The notes under the pieces were generated by a model. It was not told the DNA's origin and did not search any database. It saw nothing but the letters and a program-made list of their open reading frames with translations. 64,000 bases of DNA from Promethearchaeota archaeon (GTDB lineage Archaea; Asgardarchaeota; Lokiarchaeia; Sigyniarchaeales; SOKP01): the NCBI GenBank assembly GCA_016840085.1, contig JAEOTA010000056.1, forward strand, positions 35,717-99,716. The letters run 5' to 3'. The position numbers and the translations under genes were made by a program. Shown in pieces: positions 1 through 8,522 of the stretch; position 1 is the first letter of the stretch, and every line of letters starts with the position of its first letter.

Positions 1-7
1 AAAACCG

Positions 8-340
8 ATGGAACTAAAAATTTTTAAAACTTCTGACGTTCCTCCAAAACCTGTAATATTTTCTAAAGATAAAGAAGAGAAAATCGAATTGGATGAATCA
101 AAAATGCCAATTAAATTGTTTCCCCCTCATGATGAATTGACAGAAGAATTAAGTAAACCAAAAGCTATTGAATTCATACAGGATTTACAAAGCATGATTA
201 TGGAAAAAGGAAGCACTTTAAGTTTGAAATTATGTGAACAATTAGTTTTAGATTTAGAACAATCTCTCGGTAGACCTTTATCAATTGAAGATATAAAAAT
301 AGCAGCGGATTTTTTTGTGAAACAAGAACAAATTACATAG
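8..340 (+). CDS. Hypothetical protein, possibly 5'-truncated by the window edge
   Basis: I do not recognise this 110-residue protein. It has a charged N-terminal third with several prolines (VPPKP, FPPHD) and then a helical part with alternating hydrophobic and acidic residues (about residues 48-105). No signal peptide, membrane segment or cysteine motif is visible. The reading frame is open upstream to the edge of the window, so the ATG at 8 may be internal. It ends about 170 bases before the carboxypeptidase gene, and no operon link can be shown. Confidence 0.55.
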   Translation: MELKIFKTSDVPPKPVIFSKDKEEKIELDESKMPIKLFPPHDELTEELSKPKAIEFIQDLQSMIMEKGSTLSLKLCEQLVLDLEQSLGRPLSIEDIKIAADFFVKQEQIT

Positions 341-510
341 TTTTAATAACTTCTTCTACATAGTTCAAAAAAAGTTCACAACATACTTCTTTTAAAGCTA
401 TTTAATATTAGAAATTATGAATAAAGAATTGGTAAAGCTTTTTTGTAAAAGCTTAACTAATTCACTTAAACTTTAGTTAAAAATTCAAATATTTAAGAAA
501 AGTGTTAAAA

Positions 511-2007
511 ATGAGTGCTATAAAAGAACTTCGGGAATATTTTGGCGAAATCATGACATTACATTATACACAAGCTGCTTTAGGATGGGATCAAGAAGTA
601 AATATGCAAAATTATCGTACACTGGAAGGAAGGTCTAAACAAGTATCTCTACTCGAAAAATTAATTCATAAACGAGTTACCTCTGAAAAAGTTGGTAAAT
701 TAATTAGGGAAGCTCAAAAACTTACTAATCTTACCGAAATTGAGAGTGCTATGTTGCGAGAAATAACCAGAGAATATGAATTAGAAACCAAATTACCCGA
801 AAAATTAGTCATAGAAATTGCAGAAACAAGTATATTAGCCGCAAAAGAATGGAGAGAAGCCTACACTAAAAGTGAGTTTTCAACTTTTCAAGAACTGTTA
901 GAAAAAACAGTTGAATTGCAAAAGGAAAAAGCTACTAAACTGGCAACACATCCTGATATATATTCTACCCTTATTGATTTGTACGAACCAGGTGCTACAT
1001 ATGGTTGGATTGCGAATATCTTCAATCCCATAAAACCAAAAATAATTGATTTCGTAAAAAAGTTAAATTCATCTTCAGATAAACCTGATGATTCTATATT
1101 ACATAAAAATTATGATATCAATAAGCAATTTGAACTTAGTTTTGAGCTTATAAAAAAATTACATTATGATCTAGGAATTGGGCGTCAGGACAGATCAACT
1201 CATCCCTTTACATCATCTTTAGCTTCAATGGATATTCGTATTACTACACGAACACGAGAAGATTTTCTTAATGAATGTATTTTTGGCACGATACATGAAT
1301 GTGGTCATGCACTGTACGAGATGGGTATTAAGAAAGAGCTTCATAATACTATTTTGTGTAATGGTACTTCGATGGGAATCCATGAATCACAATCAAGAAT
1401 GTGGGAAAATATCGTCGGGAGAAGTAAAGAATATTGGTCCTATTGGTATCCGACTTTTCAAAAATATTTCCCCGAAAATTTGAAAGAATATCCAATGGAA
1501 GAATTTCACCGTGCGGTCAACTGTGTTCAACCATCATTTATTAGAGTCAATGCTGACGAGGTCACATATGGTTTACATGTAATTTTAAGATTTGAAATAG
1601 AAAAAGACCTAATTGAAGGCAAAATCCAAGTAAATGAATTGCCAGAAATATGGAATTCTAGAATGGAAGAATACTTAGGAATTATACCGGCTAATGATAA
1701 AGAAGGAGTTCTCCAAGATATACATTGGTCAATGGGAGCTATAGGTTATTTCCCGACCTATTTCTTGGGGAGCTTATATGCTTCGCAAATTTATTCAGAT
1801 GCTATTAAGAAGATGCCACATCTTCCTGAAGATTATAAGAAAGGTGAATTTTCAAACCTATTAAATTACTTAAGAGAAAATGTACATCAATACGGGAAAA
1901 TTTACAGAGCCAATGATTTAATAAAGAGGATAACTGGAGAAGATCTAAATCCAGACTACTTTTTCAAATACATTGAGGAAAAATTTTATCCAATCTATAA
2001 ACTCTAA
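511..2007 (+). CDS. Metallocarboxypeptidase, M32 (Taq) family
   Basis: Cytosolic zinc carboxypeptidase that removes C-terminal residues from peptides. The zinc motif HECGH is at about residue 262, followed some 25 residues later by GIHESQSR, the conserved M32 segment that supplies the third ligand. Full length of about 498 residues is normal for the family, and the protein is almost wholly helical as M32 enzymes are. An in-frame GTG lies at 502, but the ATG at 511 is preferred: it sits directly after GTGTTAAAA, a leader also seen before the starts at 56120 and 60086. No signal peptide is present. The role is probably peptide catabolism or turnover. Confidence 0.92.
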   Translation: MSAIKELREYFGEIMTLHYTQAALGWDQEVNMQNYRTLEGRSKQVSLLEKLIHKRVTSEKVGKLIREAQKLTNLTEIESAMLREITREYELETKLPEKLVIEIAETSILAAKEWREAYTKSEFSTFQELLEKTVELQKEKATKLATHPDIYSTLIDLYEPGATYGWIANIFNPIKPKIIDFVKKLNSSSDKPDDSILHKNYDINKQFELSFELIKKLHYDLGIGRQDRSTHPFTSSLASMDIRITTRTREDFLNECIFGTIHECGHALYEMGIKKELHNTILCNGTSMGIHESQSRMWENIVGRSKEYWSYWYPTFQKYFPENLKEYPMEEFHRAVNCVQPSFIRVNADEVTYGLHVILRFEIEKDLIEGKIQVNELPEIWNSRMEEYLGIIPANDKEGVLQDIHWSMGAIGYFPTYFLGSLYASQIYSDAIKKMPHLPEDYKKGEFSNLLNYLRENVHQYGKIYRANDLIKRITGEDLNPDYFFKYIEEKFYPIYKL

Positions 2008-2079
2008 TCTATTTTTTTATTTTTTAAAAATTTTTAAAATAGACATTCTTTTATTTTATATTTCATAAGGATAGAAAAA

Positions 2080-2694
2080 ATGCTCTTACAAGTAAAAAAA
2101 TTTTCAGAAAAACTTTTACTCCCCCTAGGTAAAAAGGTAAAACGAGTACCTGCAAATTATTTTACATTTTTTGGAGTAATTACCGCATTTATAACTTTCA
2201 TAGGTTTTTTATTTCAATTTCTGTTATTAGTCATAGTTTTCTTGTTTATTACTGAATTTTTTGATCAACTAGATGGAGTAGTAGCCCGTCTTCAAGGTCC
2301 TACAGAATTGGGCGCATTTTTAGACTCAATGTTAGATAGAATAGGAGATTTTTTCATATTTGTTGGTGTTATTCTTAGTGGATATACCACTTTTGAGATT
2401 GGAATTATAGTGTTAATTGGCGCCTTTTTGACTTCATATTCTAGAGCAAAAATAGAAGTTTTAGGTATCGAGAATCTTTATGGTGTAGGCTTACTCGAAA
2501 GAACGGATCGAATACCAATCTTATTCATTGGAGCACTTTTGCAAATTTGGTTTCCTATAGCTATTTGGTGGACTATGATAATTTTAGCAGTTGGAACTAA
2601 TATAACAGTGATTCAAAGAATAATTTTTGCTTATCGAAACTTTTCAAAAAACCAAAAAGAACGTAAACTTAAAGCATTGAGAAACGTTAAATAA
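2080..2694 (+). CDS. CDP-alcohol phosphatidyltransferase family membrane enzyme
   Basis: Integral membrane enzyme that transfers a phosphoalcohol from a CDP-linked donor in phospholipid head-group synthesis. The family motif is visible: D65-G66, A69-R70, G78, D82, D86. I count seven residues between R70 and G78, where the usual spacing is eight. About six hydrophobic segments follow the motif and the C-terminus is lysine-rich. In archaea the likely products are archaetidyl-inositol phosphate or archaetidyl-glycerol type lipids; the substrate cannot be read from sequence. The gene lies 21 bases upstream of the next membrane protein on the same strand, so the two may be cotranscribed. Confidence 0.88.
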   Translation: MLLQVKKFSEKLLLPLGKKVKRVPANYFTFFGVITAFITFIGFLFQFLLLVIVFLFITEFFDQLDGVVARLQGPTELGAFLDSMLDRIGDFFIFVGVILSGYTTFEIGIIVLIGAFLTSYSRAKIEVLGIENLYGVGLLERTDRIPILFIGALLQIWFPIAIWWTMIILAVGTNITVIQRIIFAYRNFSKNQKERKLKALRNVK

Positions 2695-2715
2695 GAGAAT
2701 TTTTAATATTTTTTT

Positions 2716-3942
2716 ATGGGATTAAAAGATTTAGTTGAACTCAAAAAAAGAGAAAACCGTCTTATTCTAATTCTTGTGATTTGGCTTTTAGTTGGATTTA
2801 CAGCTGTTCAATTTAGAACAACTCGAAATATTGGTATTGTTATATTTTTACCACTTTTAGGAATTTTAATCATTTTATTATTAGCTTCAGTAATTTTTAA
2901 AAAGGATTTAAAACAAATGACATTTAAATCAATATTAAAATATTGCCTATTAGCTATTCCACTCTTTTTGATCTTTACTGCACTTGTTTTTTTCGCAGTT
3001 CTAATTTTAATAGTTATTTCTATTCTTTCTTACATATTTATAACATCATTATTTACATTACACAGTTGCTATAAATGGGGTGTAGATTTAGATGAAAAAA
3101 TATATAAATTGCCAAAACTTCTGAATTTTCTTTTAAGGATAATAACATTCGTAGGAGGCCTAATTCTTTCTATCATCATAATGTTATTAATTGCTAATAT
3201 CGGTTTTAATTGGGGTATCATCCCAGAAGAGGTATTAAGTGAATTAGGTCATATCCCATGGGTCATGATAACTTTTTTTATAATCTTATTTTTAGTCTGT
3301 TTATTATTTCTTTTTATAGGCAAATTTAACGCATGGTTTGGAGTCTTTCTCATTTATGTTTCGATTTATGCTTCTTATTTAATATTGAAAGCTTCTTTAA
3401 GTTTAATTAAAAGTGAAGAATCTGTATTAGCACTCCCAATACAAATATCTCTTTACTTTTTTGATTTATTTCTATTACTTGTAACAATGGGAAGTTTAAT
3501 TGGGAAAAAGGCTGAAATTATAAGTAAAAAATTGAAATTCATAAAATCTGAAATAATAATAATTTGGTTAATCTTTTCTAAATCAGCCTATGAATTTATT
3601 TTTGCTCTTCCTACTCCGGATGAGGGTATGCCTACTTCATTTTCATTCATAATGATTTCATTCATAATTTTTATCCCACTCTTTTTATTTATTGGCTTTT
3701 ATGGAATTTATAATTATTTTAAATTAAAAAAGCAAAGAAAAGAGAAAAAGAAAGCCAAGAAACTAAAGAGAAAAGATTTGGAAGAGATTAGGATTACCGA
3801 AGAAGAAAAATTTGAAGAAGAAAAGCTAGAAAATATTCCTATACAAGAGATTCGAGAAGAGCTTTTAACCTGTCCTTCTTGTTTAGCAATTAATAGGAAG
3901 GGTGCAAAATACTGTAGTAAATGTGGTTTTGAAATTAAATAA
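2716..3942 (+). CDS. Polytopic membrane protein with C-terminal zinc ribbon
   Basis: The protein has 408 residues with about ten hydrophobic segments across residues 15-335. A highly charged Lys/Glu-rich linker follows (about 336-382), then a C-terminal zinc ribbon with two CxxC knuckles (CPSC, CSKC) about 14 residues apart. This ribbon type is common as a cytosolic tail on archaeal and bacterial membrane proteins. I do not recognise the membrane domain, and no transporter motif is visible. It directly follows the CDP-alcohol transferase with a 21-base gap, which suggests an envelope-related job, but this is inference. Confidence 0.75.
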   Translation: MGLKDLVELKKRENRLILILVIWLLVGFTAVQFRTTRNIGIVIFLPLLGILIILLLASVIFKKDLKQMTFKSILKYCLLAIPLFLIFTALVFFAVLILIVISILSYIFITSLFTLHSCYKWGVDLDEKIYKLPKLLNFLLRIITFVGGLILSIIIMLLIANIGFNWGIIPEEVLSELGHIPWVMITFFIILFLVCLLFLFIGKFNAWFGVFLIYVSIYASYLILKASLSLIKSEESVLALPIQISLYFFDLFLLLVTMGSLIGKKAEIISKKLKFIKSEIIIIWLIFSKSAYEFIFALPTPDEGMPTSFSFIMISFIIFIPLFLFIGFYGIYNYFKLKKQRKEKKKAKKLKRKDLEEIRITEEEKFEEEKLENIPIQEIREELLTCPSCLAINRKGAKYCSKCGFEIK

Positions 3943-3989
3943 AATAATAAAATACTTTTTAAAGAATTATATAAAAAGATAATTACACC

Positions 3990-4668
3990 TTAAAATTGCA
4001 CACGGTTAAATAGAAGTATATTTATACCCATTATTACAGTAGTAATAGATATTCCCAAAATTAACGCTAATAATTCGGGATCTAAACCTGGTATAAAGAA
4101 TGTAGGTAAAATTATAATAGAAGATAATTGACCGCCTAAATATACTGCTAAAATTGCTGCTACTGCAACTGAAGATACTAATACACCAATACATATACCT
4201 ATAGAACATGTAATAGCCATTGAGGACATACTTATTATCAGAGAATCAAACATTGAATTTAAGTAATTTTCAGGAAATCCTATCGTACTGATATCAATTA
4301 ATAACCCAACTATAAGGGATATAAAAATGGCTATAATTAAACATAAGAAAACAGCAAAAAACTTTGCTAACAGTAAATTGTACCGCTTCACAGGTCTTAT
4401 CAGAAATAATTCATAAACGTGACGATTTTTTTCGCTTACAATTGATGTACTAAGCATAATAGAGGAAAGCGTTCCACCAATACTAGAAACAAGGAGGACA
4501 ACTAAAAATGAAATTGGAAAATCTTCAGTTGGAGGTTGAATAAAATGAATTAAGAATGATAATAATGGTAATCCAAACCATAAAACTATCATTACTTTAG
4601 ATTTTGCATATCCTTTTAATTCGTCAAAAAAAAGTAGTATAAAGCTCAGAAAGTTCCACCTCCGACAT
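3990..4668 (-). CDS. ABC-2 type permease, reading frame broken near the 5' end
   Basis: Membrane subunit of the ABC exporter whose ATPase is encoded just upstream. The uninterrupted part (3990-4592, 200 residues) has about six hydrophobic segments and the ABC-2 look. A better start is the ATG at 4668, overlapping the ATPase end by 23 bases; it encodes MSEVELSELYTTFF and hits a stop in a run of eight A (4626-4633 on the + strand). With one base fewer in that run the frame continues as DELKGYAKSKVMIVLW into the rest. So either a one-base insertion has broken the gene, or the homopolymer was miscounted in assembly. Six segments plus this N-terminus make a complete permease. Confidence 0.8.
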
Positions 4669-5650
4669 ATTTTAAATATACATCTTCCAAACTAGGTTTT
4701 ACAAGATTGAAATTTCTGATTCTGCATTTCTGTTTTGCTAATTTATTCAAAATCTGAAATATAATTGAATCTACATCGGTATCAGATTTCAAATGGATTA
4801 ATTGGATGTTTGATCTTATTTTCTCAATATATTCAACATCCATTAAATCATCTAATCCTTCACATAAAGGAGTGTTTTCTGCAACTTCAATTTGTATTAT
4901 ATTTCCTATATGAAAGCTACTTTGAAGATCTTCAGGAGTTCCAATTTTCATAATCTGACCTTGATTTAAAATACCGATTTTATCTGCAATATTTTGTACA
5001 TCACTTAAGATATGCGATGAAAACAAAATAGTTATTCCACTTTTAGAAAGTTGTTTAATAATATTTTTGAATTGAAATCGACTTGTTGGATCTAATCCTG
5101 ATAATGGTTCATCTAAAACCAAGATTTCTGGTTCATGTAAAAGAGCTTGGCATAATCTTAATTTTTGGAACATACCACCTGATAAATAAGTTATCTTTTT
5201 ATATCTTACATCTGATAGATTTAGCAAATTTAAAACTTCTTGAATTCGGTTTTCAAGGTGATTTGAACTAAGTCCTGATAAACGACCAAAGGTTTTAAGA
5301 CTGTGATCGACAGTACGCCATTCTTGAAAACCAGCTTCTTGTGGATGATATCCTATTAGATTTTTTACCTCTTTCAAATTATTGTAAATACTCTTTCCAT
5401 TAACATAAACATCACCTTTGTAGTCCTTGATTAAGCCAACTAAAATTTTGATTGTTGTTGTTTTACCTGCTCCATTTGGACCAATATAACCAAATATATC
5501 TCCCTTTTGGATTGCAAAAGAGACATTATCTAAGGCTAATAACATTTTATATTTTTTAGATACATTACGGAACTCTATTAATGTATCTCTATTCGATAAC
5601 TTATTATTCTGTCTTGTAGTATTAATTTCTTTTTTTCCATTTAAAGCCAT
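4646..5650 (-). CDS. ABC transporter ATP-binding protein
   Basis: ATPase subunit of an ABC-2 exporter. Walker A GPNGAGKT is at residues 57-64, the Q-loop glutamine near 104, signature LSGGM at 156-160, Walker B ILVLDE at 176-181 and the switch histidine (SSH) at 213. A C-terminal extension of about 90 residues matches the regulatory tail common in CcmA/NatA/DrrA-type ATPases. A polar N-terminal tail of about 22 residues precedes the fold. The stop overlaps the permease start, showing translational coupling. The substrate is unknown; lipid, ion or drug export are all possible. Confidence 0.93.
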   Translation of the reverse strand: MALNGKKEINTTRQNNKLSNRDTLIEFRNVSKKYKMLLALDNVSFAIQKGDIFGYIGPNGAGKTTTIKILVGLIKDYKGDVYVNGKSIYNNLKEVKNLIGYHPQEAGFQEWRTVDHSLKTFGRLSGLSSNHLENRIQEVLNLLNLSDVRYKKITYLSGGMFQKLRLCQALLHEPEILVLDEPLSGLDPTSRFQFKNIIKQLSKSGITILFSSHILSDVQNIADKIGILNQGQIMKIGTPEDLQSSFHIGNIIQIEVAENTPLCEGLDDLMDVEYIEKIRSNIQLIHLKSDTDVDSIIFQILNKLAKQKCRIRNFNLVKPSLEDVYLKYVGGGTF

Positions 5651-5798
5651 AGTAATTATAGAATATTCTGATATTTTATATTATAATTAAGTTATCTATT
5701 ATCCACCTTAAACTTTTCCCGCCCAAATAAAATCTATAGTAATGGTTCTATTAAATTGAAAAATATTAGCAAACTCTTCTTTTTTTTAGCATTTATTC

Positions 5799-6944
5799 TT
5801 ACTTTCTTAATTTAGGTGGAGGTACATAGACTTTTCTCATACCTTCCAATAAAGATATAGCATTTTCAGGACAAAAATGAGCACACACTCCACATCCTAT
5901 ACACCATTCCGCGTTCCGAACGGCTATATTTTTATCATCATTAAAATGTATTGCTTTTGTTGGACATTTTTCAACACACGTTCCACACCCAGTACATTTT
6001 TCATTGTCAATTTTAGATAAATAATTTGTCCAATTCATCATTGGTAAAACACCTTCTCTCCATAGTTCGAACGTTGCACAGCAATCCTCACAACAATTGC
6101 AAATACTTGTCTCAGCTTTAGTAATATCTTCGTGAGGATGGAAAGCTTTATGAACTAATCCTGCTTCTTCAGATTTTTTCAAAATTTTTAATGCTTCATT
6201 TTTATCTATAAGTCTAGCAAAACCTTGTTCTGTTGTATAACGAGCAGATTTTCCGAATGTAAAACAATTTTCTCTCATTCCTGTTTGTTTGCAAGGAGTT
6301 CCTAATAAATCTTTATGATGTCTACAAAAGCAATGACCAACAGCGATATAATCAAACTTTTCAATAAGTTTTCCAACATTTTGAGTAGTCACTATGGATT
6401 CTTCTGGTATTTCTAATTTTTGGTTAACTGAAATCTCAATTTCATCTCCAGAAGCAGTTTTATCTAAAATGGGAACAGTTCTATCTAATGGAGGGAATTT
6501 TCGAAAAACAGGTTCTAAAACATCATATTTTGATTGAACTGTGTCTTTTACTTCATCAAACAATTTTTTGAATAAATGTGCAATCCTCTTTTCTACTGGA
6601 CTATATTTAAGCTTTTGCATAAATATATACTCAAAAGGTCCAACCATCATTAATGGGAGCAGTCGATAAACCATTATACCTTTCGAACTTTGTTGATTGA
6701 AGATTACACCTTTTTTAGCAAGAGATTCCACGTTATTTAAGATTTCCTCTTCAGATAATTTACTAGTTTTCTGAAGTTCTTCTAATGTTTGAGATTTCTT
6801 AAGTTTGAAAGCGTTAATAAAATCTAACTCACTCTCATCAATAAGATACTTTAGAATTTCTATTAAAGTATCATTAACAGGAAATGGGAGACGGCCAGCT
6901 TTTACTATTATTCTTGCTGCTCTCTTGTACTTTTCCTCAGACAT
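5799..6944 (-). CDS. Cysteine-rich 4Fe-4S ferredoxin-like protein
   Basis: Cytosolic iron-sulfur protein. The C-terminal 80 residues carry two classical ferredoxin motifs (CTGCGTCVEKCP and CIGCGVCAHFCP), enough for two 4Fe-4S clusters. Upstream is a second cysteine set: CFC, then single cysteines in TPCKQ and RENC, then CNCCEDCC, which may hold another cluster. The N-terminal 110 residues look like a helix-turn-helix or winged-helix fold. A paralogue with the same layout is at 53851-54969. An in-frame TTG lies at 6953, but the ATG at 6944 fits better. The nitroreductase gene lies about 100 bases upstream on the same strand, hinting at shared redox work. Confidence 0.82.
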   Translation of the reverse strand: MSEEKYKRAARIIVKAGRLPFPVNDTLIEILKYLIDESELDFINAFKLKKSQTLEELQKTSKLSEEEILNNVESLAKKGVIFNQQSSKGIMVYRLLPLMMVGPFEYIFMQKLKYSPVEKRIAHLFKKLFDEVKDTVQSKYDVLEPVFRKFPPLDRTVPILDKTASGDEIEISVNQKLEIPEESIVTTQNVGKLIEKFDYIAVGHCFCRHHKDLLGTPCKQTGMRENCFTFGKSARYTTEQGFARLIDKNEALKILKKSEEAGLVHKAFHPHEDITKAETSICNCCEDCCATFELWREGVLPMMNWTNYLSKIDNEKCTGCGTCVEKCPTKAIHFNDDKNIAVRNAEWCIGCGVCAHFCPENAISLLEGMRKVYVPPPKLRK

Positions 6945-6992
6945 TTTTATCAATCATTTTTACAAGATTTTTTTATTGTAGTTTTGATTAAA

Positions 6993-7002
6993 AACTATTT
7001 AA
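6993..7002 (-). promoter_or_regulatory. TATA-like box upstream of the 4Fe-4S protein gene
   Basis: On the minus strand this reads TTAAATAGTT, centred about 54 bases before the ATG at 6944, giving a predicted transcription start near 6970 and a leader of about 27 bases. The same word occurs before the surface protein gene (23671) and twice before the MgtE-like operon (27612, 27629). Placement agrees with an archaeal TATA box, but no experiment supports it here. Confidence 0.45.
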
Positions 7003-7050
7003 CTATATTTGTTTACAATTGAGTAATTCTCACTGTAATTTTCATTTATT

Positions 7051-8421
7051 TTAATAAAGATTCTCAAATTCAGAAATCCCTTTTATAATACCGACTTTTC
7101 TAATCCTTAAAATAGTAGAAACACGTGTTTTTCTGAATTTTCGAAAGCTAACGCTTAATACGTGATAATCAGGTAAAATTGTTCTTTGTCTTTTTTCAAT
7201 ATAATTTTTCCATGAATTATAGAAACAAATTTTACCTAAATCCATTCTTGGAGTTGGTTTTGGGTAATTTTTTGCGTATCCAAAAATGGCCATACTTGGT
7301 ATATGCCAATCTTTAGGGATGTTTAAGATTTTCCTTAGATTTCCACGATTAAAAGCTCCAATCCAACAAGAACCAATCCCCAATGTATGAGCTCTTAATA
7401 ACACATTTTGAATAATTGAGCCTGTGTCGGTTTCGGCATAAAAACCTGGTGAATTATTAGAACAATCATATGCTACTACAATAATTAAGGGCACTTTTCG
7501 AACATGGCTCTGTTGTACAACTATCTTTGCACTTTTAGCGGTTTGTTTAAGTACTTCTTTATCATCAATAATAATTATTTTTAAATAGGGGTGATCTATT
7601 GTTAAGGGAATCATCATACCTGCTTTTAATAATTCTAAAATAATGCCTTTAGGAATGTCTTTATTCTCATCATATTTTCTTATTGATCTTCTATCAACAA
7701 TTGCATCAACAGCATCAATATCATAATTTTGATAATTTATACTTTCATCTTGTAAACTCCTTCCTTCTAAATTATTTCCCCATAAATTATAAAAATATAA
7801 ATCCTTGAAATCCTTTCTTTTATATTCCTTTGTATCGAATAATTCTTTTGCTTTCCCAATCACTAATACAGCATCAATGAATATTGATTGTGGAATATTA
7901 AATTTTTCTCTAATAAATTCCCTATCAAAAATCCTTACCCAACGGGTATGGTATCCTAATTCATATGACATTAGAATCATATTCGTAATCGCTGCACCCA
8001 TATCAGTAGATCCAAATATTTTCCCTGATATAGTGCTTTTATGAGTGCAAAGGATAAAAAATGACGCTGATTTAGCACAGTCAATATCATTAGAGTGGTG
8101 TTTAAATATAAAGTCCTTATATTTATCAGTCTTAGCATTGTAATTTTCAGTAGAGAAGACAAAATTACTCCTTAATTCAGGTGATTTAACATCCTGCAAT
8201 GTTGTTTTTAATCTGGGATCCTTTGCTATAATTGATTGGATGATAGTATCTTTACCTTTTTGAGTATTAATTACTAGAAATCTCCAGACTTGTTGATTCT
8301 CGGCAGAAGGAGCAAATCGTCCAGCTTCTAAGATCTTTAATATTTCATTCTTTGGTATTTCAAAGTTAGATTCAAATTTCAGTGGTTTTTTCCATGTTTT
8401 AATAATTTCTTTTAAATACAT
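7051..8421 (-). CDS. Two-domain nitroreductase-family flavoprotein
   Basis: FMN-dependent oxidoreductase built from two tandem nitroreductase domains, about residues 1-215 and 235-430. The first begins with a typical entry (EAGRFAPSAENQQVWRF) and the second with VDRRSIRKYDENKDIP. Both contain the late Gly-rich segment (LGYHTRWVRIF; LGIGSCWIGAFN). Nitroreductases usually act as dimers of one-domain chains, so this fusion may form the active pair within one chain. The second domain lacks the usual Arg/Ser-rich start of the flavin pocket in part (MMIPLTIDHP), so one site may be degenerate. It lies next to the ferredoxin-like gene on the same strand, a possible electron donor. The substrate is unknown. 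Confidence 0.85.
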   Translation of the reverse strand: MYLKEIIKTWKKPLKFESNFEIPKNEILKILEAGRFAPSAENQQVWRFLVINTQKGKDTIIQSIIAKDPRLKTTLQDVKSPELRSNFVFSTENYNAKTDKYKDFIFKHHSNDIDCAKSASFFILCTHKSTISGKIFGSTDMGAAITNMILMSYELGYHTRWVRIFDREFIREKFNIPQSIFIDAVLVIGKAKELFDTKEYKRKDFKDLYFYNLWGNNLEGRSLQDESINYQNYDIDAVDAIVDRRSIRKYDENKDIPKGIILELLKAGMMIPLTIDHPYLKIIIIDDKEVLKQTAKSAKIVVQQSHVRKVPLIIVVAYDCSNNSPGFYAETDTGSIIQNVLLRAHTLGIGSCWIGAFNRGNLRKILNIPKDWHIPSMAIFGYAKNYPKPTPRMDLGKICFYNSWKNYIEKRQRTILPDYHVLSVSFRKFRKTRVSTILRIRKVGIIKGISEFENLY

Positions 8422-8522
8422 AGAAATAATTACTTGGTTAATAATTAATGTTAAAATTATTTGTTAACCTAGTTAGTAAATATAATTAATTAAAATTGAT
8501 ACATTTTCAGTGTTGATAAACT

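Noticed and set aside
4626..4633. Programmed frameshift in the ABC permease
   Set aside because: An 8-A run is also the classic site of sequencing error; no stimulating structure is visible, so this is not claimed.
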